Positions 1 to 6,995 of a stretch of DNA of 64,000 bases are shown piece by piece. Origin of the DNA: RGIG9115 sp045603225 (GTDB taxonomy: Bacteria; Bacillota; Clostridia; UBA1381). The stretch's first letter is position 1; each line of letters opens with the position of its first letter. Below the pieces are notes generated by a model that was not told the origin of the DNA, ran no database searches, and was given only the letters and a program-made list of their open reading frames with translations. Location of the stretch: the NCBI GenBank assembly GCA_045603225.1, contig JAZULT010000018.1:1-64000 (forward strand). Direction: 5' to 3'. The position numbers were made by a program, and so were the translations under genes.

Positions 1-113
1 TGAAATTCATCCGCAGGATGAATGAAATTGTCACCTTGTGACAGTGAAATCTGTTGCGTTGCAACAGGTTATCTTTTGATTATAATGCAAAATTCAGCTT
101 AAGTTGACAGTAT
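1..113 (-). repeat. Modular hairpin repeat, copy A (cut by window edge)
   Basis: Read on the minus strand, this starts with the terminal motif CAATACTGTCAACTTAAG (plus 96-113). It then carries small perfect hairpins (stems CTGTTGC/GCAACAG, TGTCAC/GTGACA, TTCATCC/GGATGAA) joined by ATTTCAC or ATTTCAT linkers, and runs off the left edge. The same end motif and linker occur at 3956-4139 and 29598-29782, so this is a third, partial member of one repeat family lying just beyond the operon terminator. No coding potential is seen. Confidence 0.7.
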
Positions 114-119
114 TGCCAC

Positions 120-158
120 AAAAAGGAGGTGAAAAAAACTCAGTTTTTTTACACCTCC
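120..158 (-). terminator. Intrinsic terminator of the microcompartment operon
   Basis: On the minus strand, GGAGGTG and CACCTCC form the stem base, extended by a seven-A/seven-T pairing around a short loop, and followed by TTTTT. It lies 11 nt past the stop of the DeoR gene, so it ends the long microcompartment transcript. It is almost the same sequence as the terminator at 55521-55560. Confidence 0.85.
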
Positions 159-169
159 CCCGGTTATAT

Positions 170-931
170 TTAATTATCAGAAATAATTTCAACCTCATTT
201 TCCTCAAGTCTGAGTCTTATTGCCCTGTCGTTAAGCTCACCTGTTATGAAGCAGTCTATTCCGTCAAAATCTGTAAGCTTTACAAATCCTACTCTGCCGA
301 TTTTAGAGCTGTCGCAGATATAGTATCTGGTACTTGAATTTGCAAGCATTTTTTTCTTTATTCCACATTCCTGTTCGTTACTTTCAAGTATTCCTGCAGC
401 AGTTACGCCTTTCCCCGAAAAGAACATTTTACCTGCAAAATAGTTTTCCTCAATCGCCTTTTCAGCCATTGTTCCGACAAAAGACTGATTATGGCTGAGT
501 ATTCCTCCGACTGCGATTACCTTTATATTTTCAACACCGTCAAGCTCTGCAATTACACGCATTGAGTTCGTGATAACCGTAATATTGCTGAGTCTTTTTA
601 TTTCCTTTGCCATGAAAAATGTCGTAGTCGATGCATCAAGAAAAACCGTATCGCCCGATACAACATATCCTGCGGCAATTTTTGCAAGACGTGCTTTTTC
701 GTCAACATTTGTGCTTTTTCTTTTTTCAAGAGATAAATCATATGTTGAGCCGTCTATCGGCACAGCTCCGCCATGCGTACGCCTTAATGATTCCTTTTTC
801 TCAAGCTTTTCAAGGTCACGACGTACTGTTTCCTCCGTCACGTCAAGAGTTTTACTAAGCTCCTTAACGGATACAAGCCCCTCCGCGTTCAGGATTTCCA
901 TTATTTTGTTCTGTCTTTCAAGTGCAAACAT
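170..931 (-). CDS. DeoR-family transcriptional regulator
   Basis: This 253-residue protein has the classic DeoR layout: an N-terminal winged helix (about residues 1-55, with the VTEETVRRDLEKLE recognition segment) and a C-terminal sugar-phosphate-sensing domain (about 75-235). It is the last gene of the microcompartment operon, 7 nt after pduL, with an AAAGGTG ribosome site inside the pduL end. DeoR proteins in fucose, rhamnose and propanediol loci usually repress until a phosphorylated sugar binds, so this is the likely local regulator. A candidate operator is the 9-bp inverted repeat at 1594-1642. The true ligand cannot be read from sequence. Confidence 0.85.
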   Translation of the reverse strand: MFALERQNKIMEILNAEGLVSVKELSKTLDVTEETVRRDLEKLEKKESLRRTHGGAVPIDGSTYDLSLEKRKSTNVDEKARLAKIAAGYVVSGDTVFLDASTTTFFMAKEIKRLSNITVITNSMRVIAELDGVENIKVIAVGGILSHNQSFVGTMAEKAIEENYFAGKMFFSGKGVTAAGILESNEQECGIKKKMLANSSTRYYICDSSKIGRVGFVKLTDFDGIDCFITGELNDRAIRLRLEENEVEIISDN

Positions 932-938
932 ATATTAA

Positions 939-1586
939 TCACACCTTTTTGATAATCGTTACTCTCATACCGTTTTTAAGCCCTGCTGAGTTAGCATCAT
1001 CGGTATCTACGTGCATTTCTACATTAAAGTCGTCACGCACACGTACCTGAACGTCATAAAACTTTGTAGGCTTTATTCCGTCAATCATTACATCAACATA
1101 ATCATTGTCTTTTATCCCCTGCTTCTCGGCATATTCCGGAGTAAGATGAATGTGACGGTTTGCAATTATAACGCCCTGTTTAAGATATACACTGCCTTTC
1201 GGGCCGACAAGCACAAGCTTCTCTGAGCCTTCAACCTCGCCTGACGGTCTGACAGGCGGACTTACTTTAAGAACAAATGTATCTGTTCTTGAAATCTCTA
1301 CCTGTGTATTTTTTCTGACAGGTCCGAGAACACGAACGTTTTCTATAGATTTAAGAGACGGTCCGACAAGTGTTACAACCTCGTTTGATGCAAATTCACG
1401 TCCCATGAGTGTTTTCTTTTTTGTAAGCTCATATCCCTTACCGAAAAGTGTGTCAAGATCTTCTCTTGACAAATGCACATGGCGCTGGGATATGCCGACT
1501 TTTATTTCGCCGTGGTCTTCCCTTACGGCTTCAATTGCGGCTCTGACAGCCTTTGCTATTTCCTGTTCGTTCATTTTAATTTCCAT
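939..1586 (-). CDS. pduL: Phosphate propanoyltransferase (PduL)
   Basis: PduL moves the acyl group of propanoyl-CoA to phosphate, recycling CoA inside the microcompartment and giving propanoyl-phosphate for ATP synthesis. The 215-residue protein shows the duplicated PduL barrel with its zinc-binding histidine motifs: SQRHVHLS near residue 33, ANRHIHLTPEYAE near 141 and an MHVDTDDANS segment near 191. The N-terminal helix (MNEQEIAKAVRAAIEAV) looks like an encapsulation peptide. Two starts are possible, MEIKM at 1586 or the second Met at 1574, which has better ribosome-site spacing. It is followed at 7 nt by the DeoR gene. Confidence 0.93.
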   Translation of the reverse strand: MEIKMNEQEIAKAVRAAIEAVREDHGEIKVGISQRHVHLSREDLDTLFGKGYELTKKKTLMGREFASNEVVTLVGPSLKSIENVRVLGPVRKNTQVEISRTDTFVLKVSPPVRPSGEVEGSEKLVLVGPKGSVYLKQGVIIANRHIHLTPEYAEKQGIKDNDYVDVMIDGIKPTKFYDVQVRVRDDFNVEMHVDTDDANSAGLKNGMRVTIIKKV

Positions 1587-1593
1587 AGCCTTT

Positions 1594-1646
1594 CAGTCCA
1601 CAAATAGTAATGAAAAATATATACAACCTTGACTGTGGACTGACAA
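1594..1646 (-). promoter_or_regulatory. Candidate pduL-deoR promoter inside a 9-bp inverted repeat
   Basis: On the minus strand TTGTCA (1641-1646), a 17-nt spacer and TATATA (1618-1623) make a plausible promoter. A perfect inverted repeat CAGTCCACA/TGTGGACTG (1594-1602 and 1634-1642) brackets the -10 box, and its downstream arm abuts the pduL ribosome site. It could be the DeoR operator or an RNA hairpin over the ribosome site. A plus-strand TTGACT-16-TATAAT (1629-1656) overlaps it. Activity is inferred. Confidence 0.5.
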
Positions 1647-1665
1647 GGCGTATAATGGAAATTAT

Positions 1666-1713
1666 GTCCATGTGCGTTTCCGTTCACGTATGAACGGAAA
1701 ATTTCGCACGGAC
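1666..1713. repeat. Long imperfect stem-loop between BMC-T and pduL
   Basis: GTCC/GGAC, GTGCG/CGCAC and TTCCGTTC/GAACGGAA pair in order around a six-base loop, with small bulges. It lies in the 165-nt gap between the shell gene and pduL, upstream of the pduL promoter candidate, and could stabilise the end of the shell-gene mRNA. There is no U-tract, so it is not a standard terminator. Confidence 0.55.
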
Positions 1714-1732
1714 AACAAAATCCGCCGGAGGG

Positions 1733-1757
1733 AGATAACGTGAAAATCACGTTATCT
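1733..1757. repeat. Perfect stem-loop containing the BMC-T stop codon
   Basis: AGATAACGTG and CACGTTATCT form a perfect 10-bp stem with a five-base loop. The BMC-T stop codon (minus-strand TAA, 1754-1752) lies within the stem. It may act as an mRNA 3'-end stabiliser or processing site. Confidence 0.55.
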
Positions 1758-2393
1758 GCTCTCCATATCGAAGAATTTAAGTATCTCTCCGCTTGGGCGT
1801 GGGATTACTTCTTTACCGTAAACAGTACCAAGTACACTTGCGGCTTCATTTCCTGATTCAACTGCCGCTTTAATTGCAGAAACGCTTCCTGCAACTATCA
1901 GCGTTACAAGACGTCCACCAAGACGTCTTTCAATATGTACAAGACGGACATCGGCAGTTTTCAGCATCGTATCAAGTCCCTCAACAGATGCTACAAGTCC
2001 CTGTATTTCAATAAGTCCGAGTGCTTCACCTGTAGATTCTGCCGCAGGCACGCCTTTCATGGACTTAGGCATTTTTTTATTATGCTTATCTTTATTTATA
2101 TCAACAAGGTATGCCATCTTTTCAGTATCATCGGCAGGATTTGCGATAACGTGGGAAACGATAAACTTTCCTTCGCTTTCAGCATATTCCTTTGCCGCTT
2201 CAACCGCCGCCTTTACAGCCGCAACGTTACCTTCCATCTTAATTTCCATTACAAGCGGAGCAGGTACATCAGGGTTAATCGGACGGTTTCTGTCAAATGC
2301 TATAATTGATACATCAGCCGCTTTTGCCGCCGCATCTGCCGCCGCAACTGCTGTTGAAAAGCTGTACACCTCTAACATTCCAAGTGCTTTCAT
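1752..2393 (-). CDS. Tandem-domain microcompartment shell protein (BMC-T)
   Basis: The 213-residue protein has two BMC folds in one chain. The first begins MKALGMLEVYSFSTAVAAAD and the second begins EALGLIEIQGLVASVEGLD near residue 123. Such proteins form pseudohexameric trimers that tile shell facets, often with a large central pore. An insert (about 95-120, rich in Lys) joins the two folds. No cysteine cluster motif is seen, unlike the other BMC-T at 4140. It follows the aldehyde dehydrogenase gene, separated from it by a structured RNA element, and has its own GAAAGGA ribosome site. Confidence 0.92.
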   Translation of the reverse strand: MKALGMLEVYSFSTAVAAADAAAKAADVSIIAFDRNRPINPDVPAPLVMEIKMEGNVAAVKAAVEAAKEYAESEGKFIVSHVIANPADDTEKMAYLVDINKDKHNKKMPKSMKGVPAAESTGEALGLIEIQGLVASVEGLDTMLKTADVRLVHIERRLGGRLVTLIVAGSVSAIKAAVESGNEAASVLGTVYGKEVIPRPSGEILKFFDMESR

Positions 2394-2448
2394 AAATTAT
2401 TTCCTTTCAAATGATGTGATATGGGCTTTCCTAAAACCTTGTCTGCAG

Positions 2449-2533
2449 TAAAATTGTTCAGATTGCCGTTTGAAAAAGCGACGGTGTATGTTTATACTCC
2501 GAGCTTTTGAAAATGGTGATATGGGCAATTTTA
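2449..2533 (-). ncRNA. Structured RNA element, copy 2 (after aldehyde dehydrogenase gene)
   Basis: On the minus strand it starts 9 nt after the aldehyde dehydrogenase stop codon. Helix P1 pairs UAAAAUUG (2533-2526) with CAAUUUUA (2456-2449). Inside are the conserved GCCCAUAUCACC, helix P2 (CCAUUU with AAACGG), and a conserved hairpin core reading AAAGCUCGGAGUAU, short loop, AUACACCGUCGCUU. A second copy lies at 13647-13732 with the same core and different but still paired P1 and P2 sequences. A partial echo, GCCCATATCAC, recurs just before the next gene (2414-2424). It matches no riboswitch consensus I can recall. Confidence 0.7.
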
Positions 2534-2542
2534 CAATGACAA

Positions 2543-3931
2543 TTACACGATATGTAAACCGTCCACCATAACGCATCTTCTCTGACGTGTAAATGAATGT
2601 GCCGCTGTAAGACCTTCACCTGTCGGGCCTGCGATTGTAAAGGTTGTGTAGCCTTCACCGCCTGCACCGATACCTGCGTATGAAGGTGCGTTTTTAACAA
2701 AGATTGTTGTTTCAACTGCACGCGCGAACTGTGTGAGATGGTCTATATTCTTTGAGTGGATATGCGCTGAATGACGGTTTCCGTGTTCTGCATTTACTGC
2801 CATTTTGATTGCTTCATTAATATCTTTAACTCTGACTATTGCAAGAATAGGCATCATCATTTCTACTTGTACAAACGGATGCATTTCGTCTGTTTCACAG
2901 ATTATGAGTTTTGCATCAGACTCGATACCAAGCTCTTTGAGGAACTTTTTAGCATCCTTGCCTACCCATTTTTTGTTTATATCATACTTTCCGTCTTTAT
3001 TTACAAGTGCTATGTCACGAAGCTTGTTAACCTGTTCACCTTTAATAAGGTAAGCACCGTTTTTAGTCATTTCGGAAATGAGTTCATCTGTTATATTTGA
3101 GAATGCGAAACATTCTTTTTCGGCTATACAGGGTAGGTTATTATCAAAGCTTGCACCGTTTACGATATCACGTGCGGCTTTTTTGATGTCGGCTGTATCG
3201 TCAACGATAACAGGCGGATTTCCTGCACCTGCACCGATTGCCTTTTTACCTGATGAAAGGAGGGCACGTACAACACCGGGACCACCTGTTGCAACAAGCA
3301 TTCTGACGATAGGTGATTTCATCATTACGTTTGACGAATCCATTGTCGGGTTCTTTACTGATACTACTATATTTTCAGGGCCACCTGCTTCTAAAACAGC
3401 ACGGTTTACAAGGTCAACTGCATAGTTAGCTGTTTTCTTTGCGTTAGGATGCGGATTGAATACAACACCGTTTCCTGCGGCAAGCATACCGATTGAATTA
3501 CAGATTACTGTTTCACTCGGATTTGTTGACGGAGTGATACTTCCGATTATTCCGTAAGGTGCCATTTCGATAAGTGTAAGTCCCTGGTCACCCGTTATTG
3601 CTGTGGGGTGAAGGTCTTCTGTTCCGGGAGTTTTGTTTGCGACAAGCTGATGCTTTACAATCTTATCGGCAACATTTCCCATTCCTGTTTCTTCAACACC
3701 GAGCTTTGCCATTGCATCTGCTTCATTAAGCGTGAACTTTCTGATACACGCAATAATCTTTTCTCTCTGTTCGATAGAATATCCTCTGTACAGCTCACGT
3801 GCTTTGCTTACAGCCTCGAGAGCCTCTTCCATTGTATCGAATACGCCCTTTTGCTTTCTGCAGGCATCTTTTACATCAATACTGTTTACTATCTTTGCAA
3901 CAATCTCGCTTACGTATTTTTCATCCAGCAT
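2543..3931 (-). CDS. pduP: CoA-acylating propanal dehydrogenase (PduP type)
   Basis: It oxidises propanal (or lactaldehyde) to the acyl-CoA with NAD+ inside the microcompartment. The 462-residue protein has the ALDH fold of the PduP/EutE group, with the catalytic cysteine in NLPCIAEKE (Cys268) and the substrate/NAD region ITPSTNPSETVICNS near residues 132-146. Residues 1-20 (LDEKYVSEIVAKIVNSIDV) form an amphipathic helix typical of encapsulation peptides. Upstream is a mobile-looking hairpin repeat (3956-4139) and downstream a structured RNA element. Length and motifs are normal for the family, so it should be active. Confidence 0.94.
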   Translation of the reverse strand: MLDEKYVSEIVAKIVNSIDVKDACRKQKGVFDTMEEALEAVSKARELYRGYSIEQREKIIACIRKFTLNEADAMAKLGVEETGMGNVADKIVKHQLVANKTPGTEDLHPTAITGDQGLTLIEMAPYGIIGSITPSTNPSETVICNSIGMLAAGNGVVFNPHPNAKKTANYAVDLVNRAVLEAGGPENIVVSVKNPTMDSSNVMMKSPIVRMLVATGGPGVVRALLSSGKKAIGAGAGNPPVIVDDTADIKKAARDIVNGASFDNNLPCIAEKECFAFSNITDELISEMTKNGAYLIKGEQVNKLRDIALVNKDGKYDINKKWVGKDAKKFLKELGIESDAKLIICETDEMHPFVQVEMMMPILAIVRVKDINEAIKMAVNAEHGNRHSAHIHSKNIDHLTQFARAVETTIFVKNAPSYAGIGAGGEGYTTFTIAGPTGEGLTAAHSFTRQRRCVMVDGLHIV

Positions 3932-3955
3932 TTTTCCTTATCCTCCTATATAATT

Positions 3956-4139
3956 CAATACTGTCAACTTAAGGATTTTAAATCTGAAATTGCTATGCAA
4001 TTTCTTCCTTAACTTGACGCATTGCGTCAAATTTCACTCGCATTTATGCGAATTTCACTTGCCGACAGGCAAATTTCACCTTTTGTCTTAAGACAAAAGA
4101 TTTCACTGCAATACTGTCAACGTTAAGTTGACGATATTG
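3956..4139 (+). repeat. Modular hairpin repeat, copy B
   Basis: The element is bounded by inverted ends CAATACTGTCAACTTAAG (3956-3973) and GTTAAGTTGACGATATTG (4122-4139). Between them are five small hairpins with stems GAAATTGC/GCAATTTC, TTGACGC/GCGTCAA, TCGCAT/ATGCGA, TTGCC/GGCAA and CTTTTGTC/GACAAAAG; the last three are each preceded and followed by ATTTCAC. It fills the whole gap between the PduT-like gene and the aldehyde dehydrogenase gene. It resembles a MITE rather than an operon leader. Copy C at 29598-29782 has the same order of hairpins with compensated stems. Confidence 0.75.
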
Positions 4140-4688
4140 CTATATAATGTTTGACCATGTTTTCTTGTCCGGGTTTGCTATTACCGCTGTGTCAAGGAGC
4201 ATTCCTCTGTCACCGGCAAGTGCTTTTGCTCTGTCAATTGCCGCTGTGACCGCCGCAACCTCACCTGTAAGGAACAGGTAACATTTACCGCACATACCCT
4301 TGCAGACACGGATTTCTATAAGCTGTACCTCAGCAGTTTTTGCCGCAACATCTGCTGCGGAAATAATTGAAGCCGCAGAATACGTTTCAATCACACCGAG
4401 AGCCTTCGGATTATCAATCTCGGTAGCACCGTATATTGCCGGGAAAATATCCTCATGAGGATTACCCAGAACATAACTGTCCACAAGCTTATCTCCGTAT
4501 TTACCTTTTCCGCTTTCAACCGCCGCATTTACTGCGCTCAGGTCTCCGCATATTAAAATTATGTATTTTCCGGGACATACAACCTCTGCCTGTATAAGCT
4601 CAACCTCCGCAGTTTTTACCATATCATCTGCGGCACTTACACCTGTGGCAACGGTCATATATTCTACTACCGCTATTGCTTTTCCCAT
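4140..4688 (-). CDS. pduT: PduT-like shell protein (BMC-T, iron-sulfur type)
   Basis: This 182-residue protein has two BMC folds: the first begins GKAIAVVEYMTVATGVSAAD, the second KALGVIETYSAASIISAADV near residue 93. The first carries VVCPGKYI, the pore-loop cysteine position that binds a 4Fe-4S cluster at the trimer centre in Salmonella PduT. Unusually, the second fold also has three cysteines at its matching loop (VCKGMCGKCYLF), so extra or alternative metal ligands are possible. It probably carries electrons across the shell to or from the PduS flavoprotein encoded upstream. The ribosome site is GAGAGGA. Confidence 0.9.
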   Translation of the reverse strand: MGKAIAVVEYMTVATGVSAADDMVKTAEVELIQAEVVCPGKYIILICGDLSAVNAAVESGKGKYGDKLVDSYVLGNPHEDIFPAIYGATEIDNPKALGVIETYSAASIISAADVAAKTAEVQLIEIRVCKGMCGKCYLFLTGEVAAVTAAIDRAKALAGDRGMLLDTAVIANPDKKTWSNII

Positions 4689-4743
4689 AATAATTCCTCT
4701 CTTTTATATAAAGTGTTTTGAAGAATAAGTATTCTCAAAAAAC

Positions 4744-6099
4744 TTATTTACAAATAATATTCTTAATTACACCTCTTCCGGTTGAATTTCCATCGTTATT
4801 TACATCTCGGAATTCAATTTCCCGTATATATGGTGTTATATCCTCAACTTTTCTGCCATTAACAGATATATCTGACAATGTAAGATTTTCTATCACAGAT
4901 GTTACATATGGATCGAACACTTCATTTTTACCCAAAATCACAGATTTAGGTCCGTCACACAAAAAGTAAGATAAGGGCCACTTTTCTCTATTAAGATTTA
5001 CTCTGATATTTTCAAGAGAGATGTTTCCGATACGTGAACCTGTTTCAAAAGACGCAAAACTGCCTCTGAGCATATCCGAATCCAGATACGGATTCAGTTT
5101 ATCAATCGGCTCGTCAAGCTCAATATCAATATCCTCGAAAAATATATTATTCACAGAACCGATATCGCCTCTTTCGGGATTGCTCCCTATCATGTAAGGC
5201 GGTGTCTGAAAATATATTTTAAATGTCTTTATTCCCTTTACATTTTTTATAATAACATTTTCAAGCGAACAATCAACACTCGTACCATCATCAAAATAAT
5301 ACATTCCCGGCAAAATACGCAGGGATTTATACTTACTATCAGCTGACAGCTCAAGATTTTCACACAATATGTTTTTCCCCGGTCCGAATGTGACCGATGA
5401 ATTCTGCCAGTCATACATATTAAGAGCTACAAGGTCATCTCCAACATGACCTTTGATATTTCTGGCAATAATATTTTCAGAGTTTCCGTTTATGTGCAGT
5501 CCGTCCGCAAAACACGATTCGAATGTAATATTTTCAAAAACTGCATTTTTTATTTCACCAATCTGAACAGCAAATCCTCCTGCACGTACAATAGTCACAT
5601 CCGATAAATACAGATTCTCAACATTGTTGAACAGCATACAACATGAAACACCAAAAAATTTTCCTTCTCCATCATATTTTCCTGATTTCTGATAACCGGC
5701 TCTGACCGTATGGGTTTCTTCCCATCTGCCACCGGTTATGGAAATATTCTTATCACGATTATCATGCGAAGGCATAATATTCGTACCGTCTGTATTATTA
5801 CGGTTTCGAATCATAAGCACGTCAGTACCTTCCGCAAGCCTTATAACTGCACCATGCTCCGCTTTTATATGTCTGTCCGACGGTATTGTAACAGTATGGT
5901 CTATTATATAAGGTGTATCGGAATATGGTATGTATATATACTCATTATCATCAATGGCTTTTTGAAAAGCATCTGTCCATACTCCTTCTTTAACAAGATA
6001 TCCATATTCCGTAACTGTCACCGCTTCCGGTGAAAATTCCGAAATTTTCTTTATATCAGATTCTGTTTTACTCAGAATTTCATTAATTGCATTTTTCAT
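4744..6099 (-). CDS. GH28-like right-handed beta-helix protein, cytoplasmic
   Basis: The 451-residue protein is a parallel beta-helix with repeated strand-turn units (for example IKNAVFENITFES, SENIIARNIKG, LENVIIKNVKG). It carries GH28-like acidic motifs: ADG at residues 198-200 and GDD at 220-222, the positions of the polygalacturonase and rhamnogalacturonase catalytic aspartates. It has no signal peptide, so it would act on imported oligosaccharides. Its place in a rhamnose/fucose-type microcompartment operon suggests it frees rhamnose from pectin (rhamnogalacturonan) fragments, but the substrate is inferred. The ribosome site AGGTGAT overlaps the end of the duplicated pduS fragment. It could also be an epimerase-like or inactive beta-helix protein. 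Confidence 0.75.
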   Translation of the reverse strand: MKNAINEILSKTESDIKKISEFSPEAVTVTEYGYLVKEGVWTDAFQKAIDDNEYIYIPYSDTPYIIDHTVTIPSDRHIKAEHGAVIRLAEGTDVLMIRNRNNTDGTNIMPSHDNRDKNISITGGRWEETHTVRAGYQKSGKYDGEGKFFGVSCCMLFNNVENLYLSDVTIVRAGGFAVQIGEIKNAVFENITFESCFADGLHINGNSENIIARNIKGHVGDDLVALNMYDWQNSSVTFGPGKNILCENLELSADSKYKSLRILPGMYYFDDGTSVDCSLENVIIKNVKGIKTFKIYFQTPPYMIGSNPERGDIGSVNNIFFEDIDIELDEPIDKLNPYLDSDMLRGSFASFETGSRIGNISLENIRVNLNREKWPLSYFLCDGPKSVILGKNEVFDPYVTSVIENLTLSDISVNGRKVEDITPYIREIEFRDVNNDGNSTGRGVIKNIICK

Positions 6100-6105
6100 T
6101 TATAA

Positions 6106-6351
6106 TCACCTGATTACTGTATAATTATCCGTCAGCTCTATCACTTTTCCGCTCTTTGGTGAATAGATATCACATCCGAGCTTATCACCGACTGTTGCGA
6201 TTTTTTGTCCTGCTTCTATCGTATCGCCCTTTTTCACAATCGGTTTTGCAGGTATTCCGATATGCCGGCTCATTAACACAGTTAGGGACGTCAGACTGTT
6301 TTTGCACATTTTAATGAGTTTTTCTAATCCTTCCACACTCTTTTGATACAA
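6106..6351 (-). pseudogene. Duplicated C-terminal fragment of pduS
   Basis: The last 55 or so residues of this 81-codon reading frame repeat the C-terminus of PduS (barrel-sandwich segment from HIGIPAKPIVKKGD to the end). At DNA level 6112-6276 matches 7002-7166 at 159 of 165 positions. The first 26 codons come from unrelated sequence that overlaps the 3' end of the Fic gene. The fragment lacks the nucleotide-binding and iron-sulfur parts, so it is a remnant rather than a working flavoprotein. With the intact copy it brackets the Fic gene as direct repeats. Confidence 0.8.
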
Positions 6352-6956
6352 AACTCTTTCATAAAGTCTATTATTGCAGTATCGTCAGCATTTTCGTAAA
6401 AACCAATCAAAAGCATTTTAAACTGTTCCAGTTTTTCAATAGGTATCTGAAATATTCCTACATTCTCTTCAATAAGCACCTTATTAGCTATCAACTGTGC
6501 CACACGTTTATTTCCATCTACAAACATCTGTGTTCTTGCTACAAAGCAGAAGAACTTTAAAGCCTTTAGCTCTATATCATCAATCCTGTTTATTTCTTCC
6601 AAATCAGATATAACAGCCGCACTATCAGGCAATTCAGGTTCCCACGATGTACCGCCTATCTGCACCGGAAAAGTTCTTATTTCTCCGTTATTACGAAACA
6701 GCAGTTCTCCTACAACCTTGTTGTATTCCCTCAGTAACATTATATTATTGGGACTATCTAAATTATCTAACAAGAATTGCCATGCTCTTTTCATATTAAT
6801 AACAAATAGAACTTCTTCTGATCTTGTTTCCGTAGGAGCATTAGCAAGAATGGCTTCTGTTTTTGGAAATGTAGTTCCAAGCCCTTCAAGGTTAGCAGAC
6901 TTCCATATACTGTCAACCAAAAGCCTTTTAGCCATTTCAATGGCTGTATCATGCAT
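6324..6956 (-). CDS. Fic-domain protein with altered active-site histidine
   Basis: Fic proteins transfer AMP or other nucleotide groups to target proteins. The 210-residue protein has the Fic core with TQMFVDGNKRVAQ at 142-154. The usual HxFxDGNxR catalytic histidine is Gln143, while Asp147, Gly148, Asn149 and Arg151 remain. Near the N-terminus, SANLEG (20-25) fits the inhibitory (S/T)xxxE(G/N) helix of self-inhibited Fic proteins. The start at 6956 follows AAGGAGTGG; a longer in-frame extension (to 6986) lacks one. Its place inside the shell operon, flanked by a pduS duplication, suggests insertion rather than a microcompartment role. Confidence 0.8.
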   Translation of the reverse strand: MHDTAIEMAKRLLVDSIWKSANLEGLGTTFPKTEAILANAPTETRSEEVLFVINMKRAWQFLLDNLDSPNNIMLLREYNKVVGELLFRNNGEIRTFPVQIGGTSWEPELPDSAAVISDLEEINRIDDIELKALKFFCFVARTQMFVDGNKRVAQLIANKVLIEENVGIFQIPIEKLEQFKMLLIGFYENADDTAIIDFMKEFCIKRVWKD

Positions 6957-6995
6957 ATAAACCACTCCTTGTTTATTTTCAATCAAATTTAGTTA

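Noticed and set aside
104..337. Short plus-strand reading frame over the operon terminator
   Set aside because: It reads antisense to the DeoR gene, has no family resemblance and begins in a repeat. It is treated as a chance frame, as are the many other frames opposite real genes.
3956..4139. Possible CRISPR array
   Set aside because: The recurring ATTTCAC unit is only 7 nt, the spaced segments are themselves palindromes of unequal length, and no cas genes are near. The matching inverted ends fit a repeat element instead.
6106..6351. A separate small biotin/lipoyl-like protein
   Set aside because: It is a near-identical copy of the PduS C-terminus fused to unrelated codons, and lacks a lysine attachment motif.
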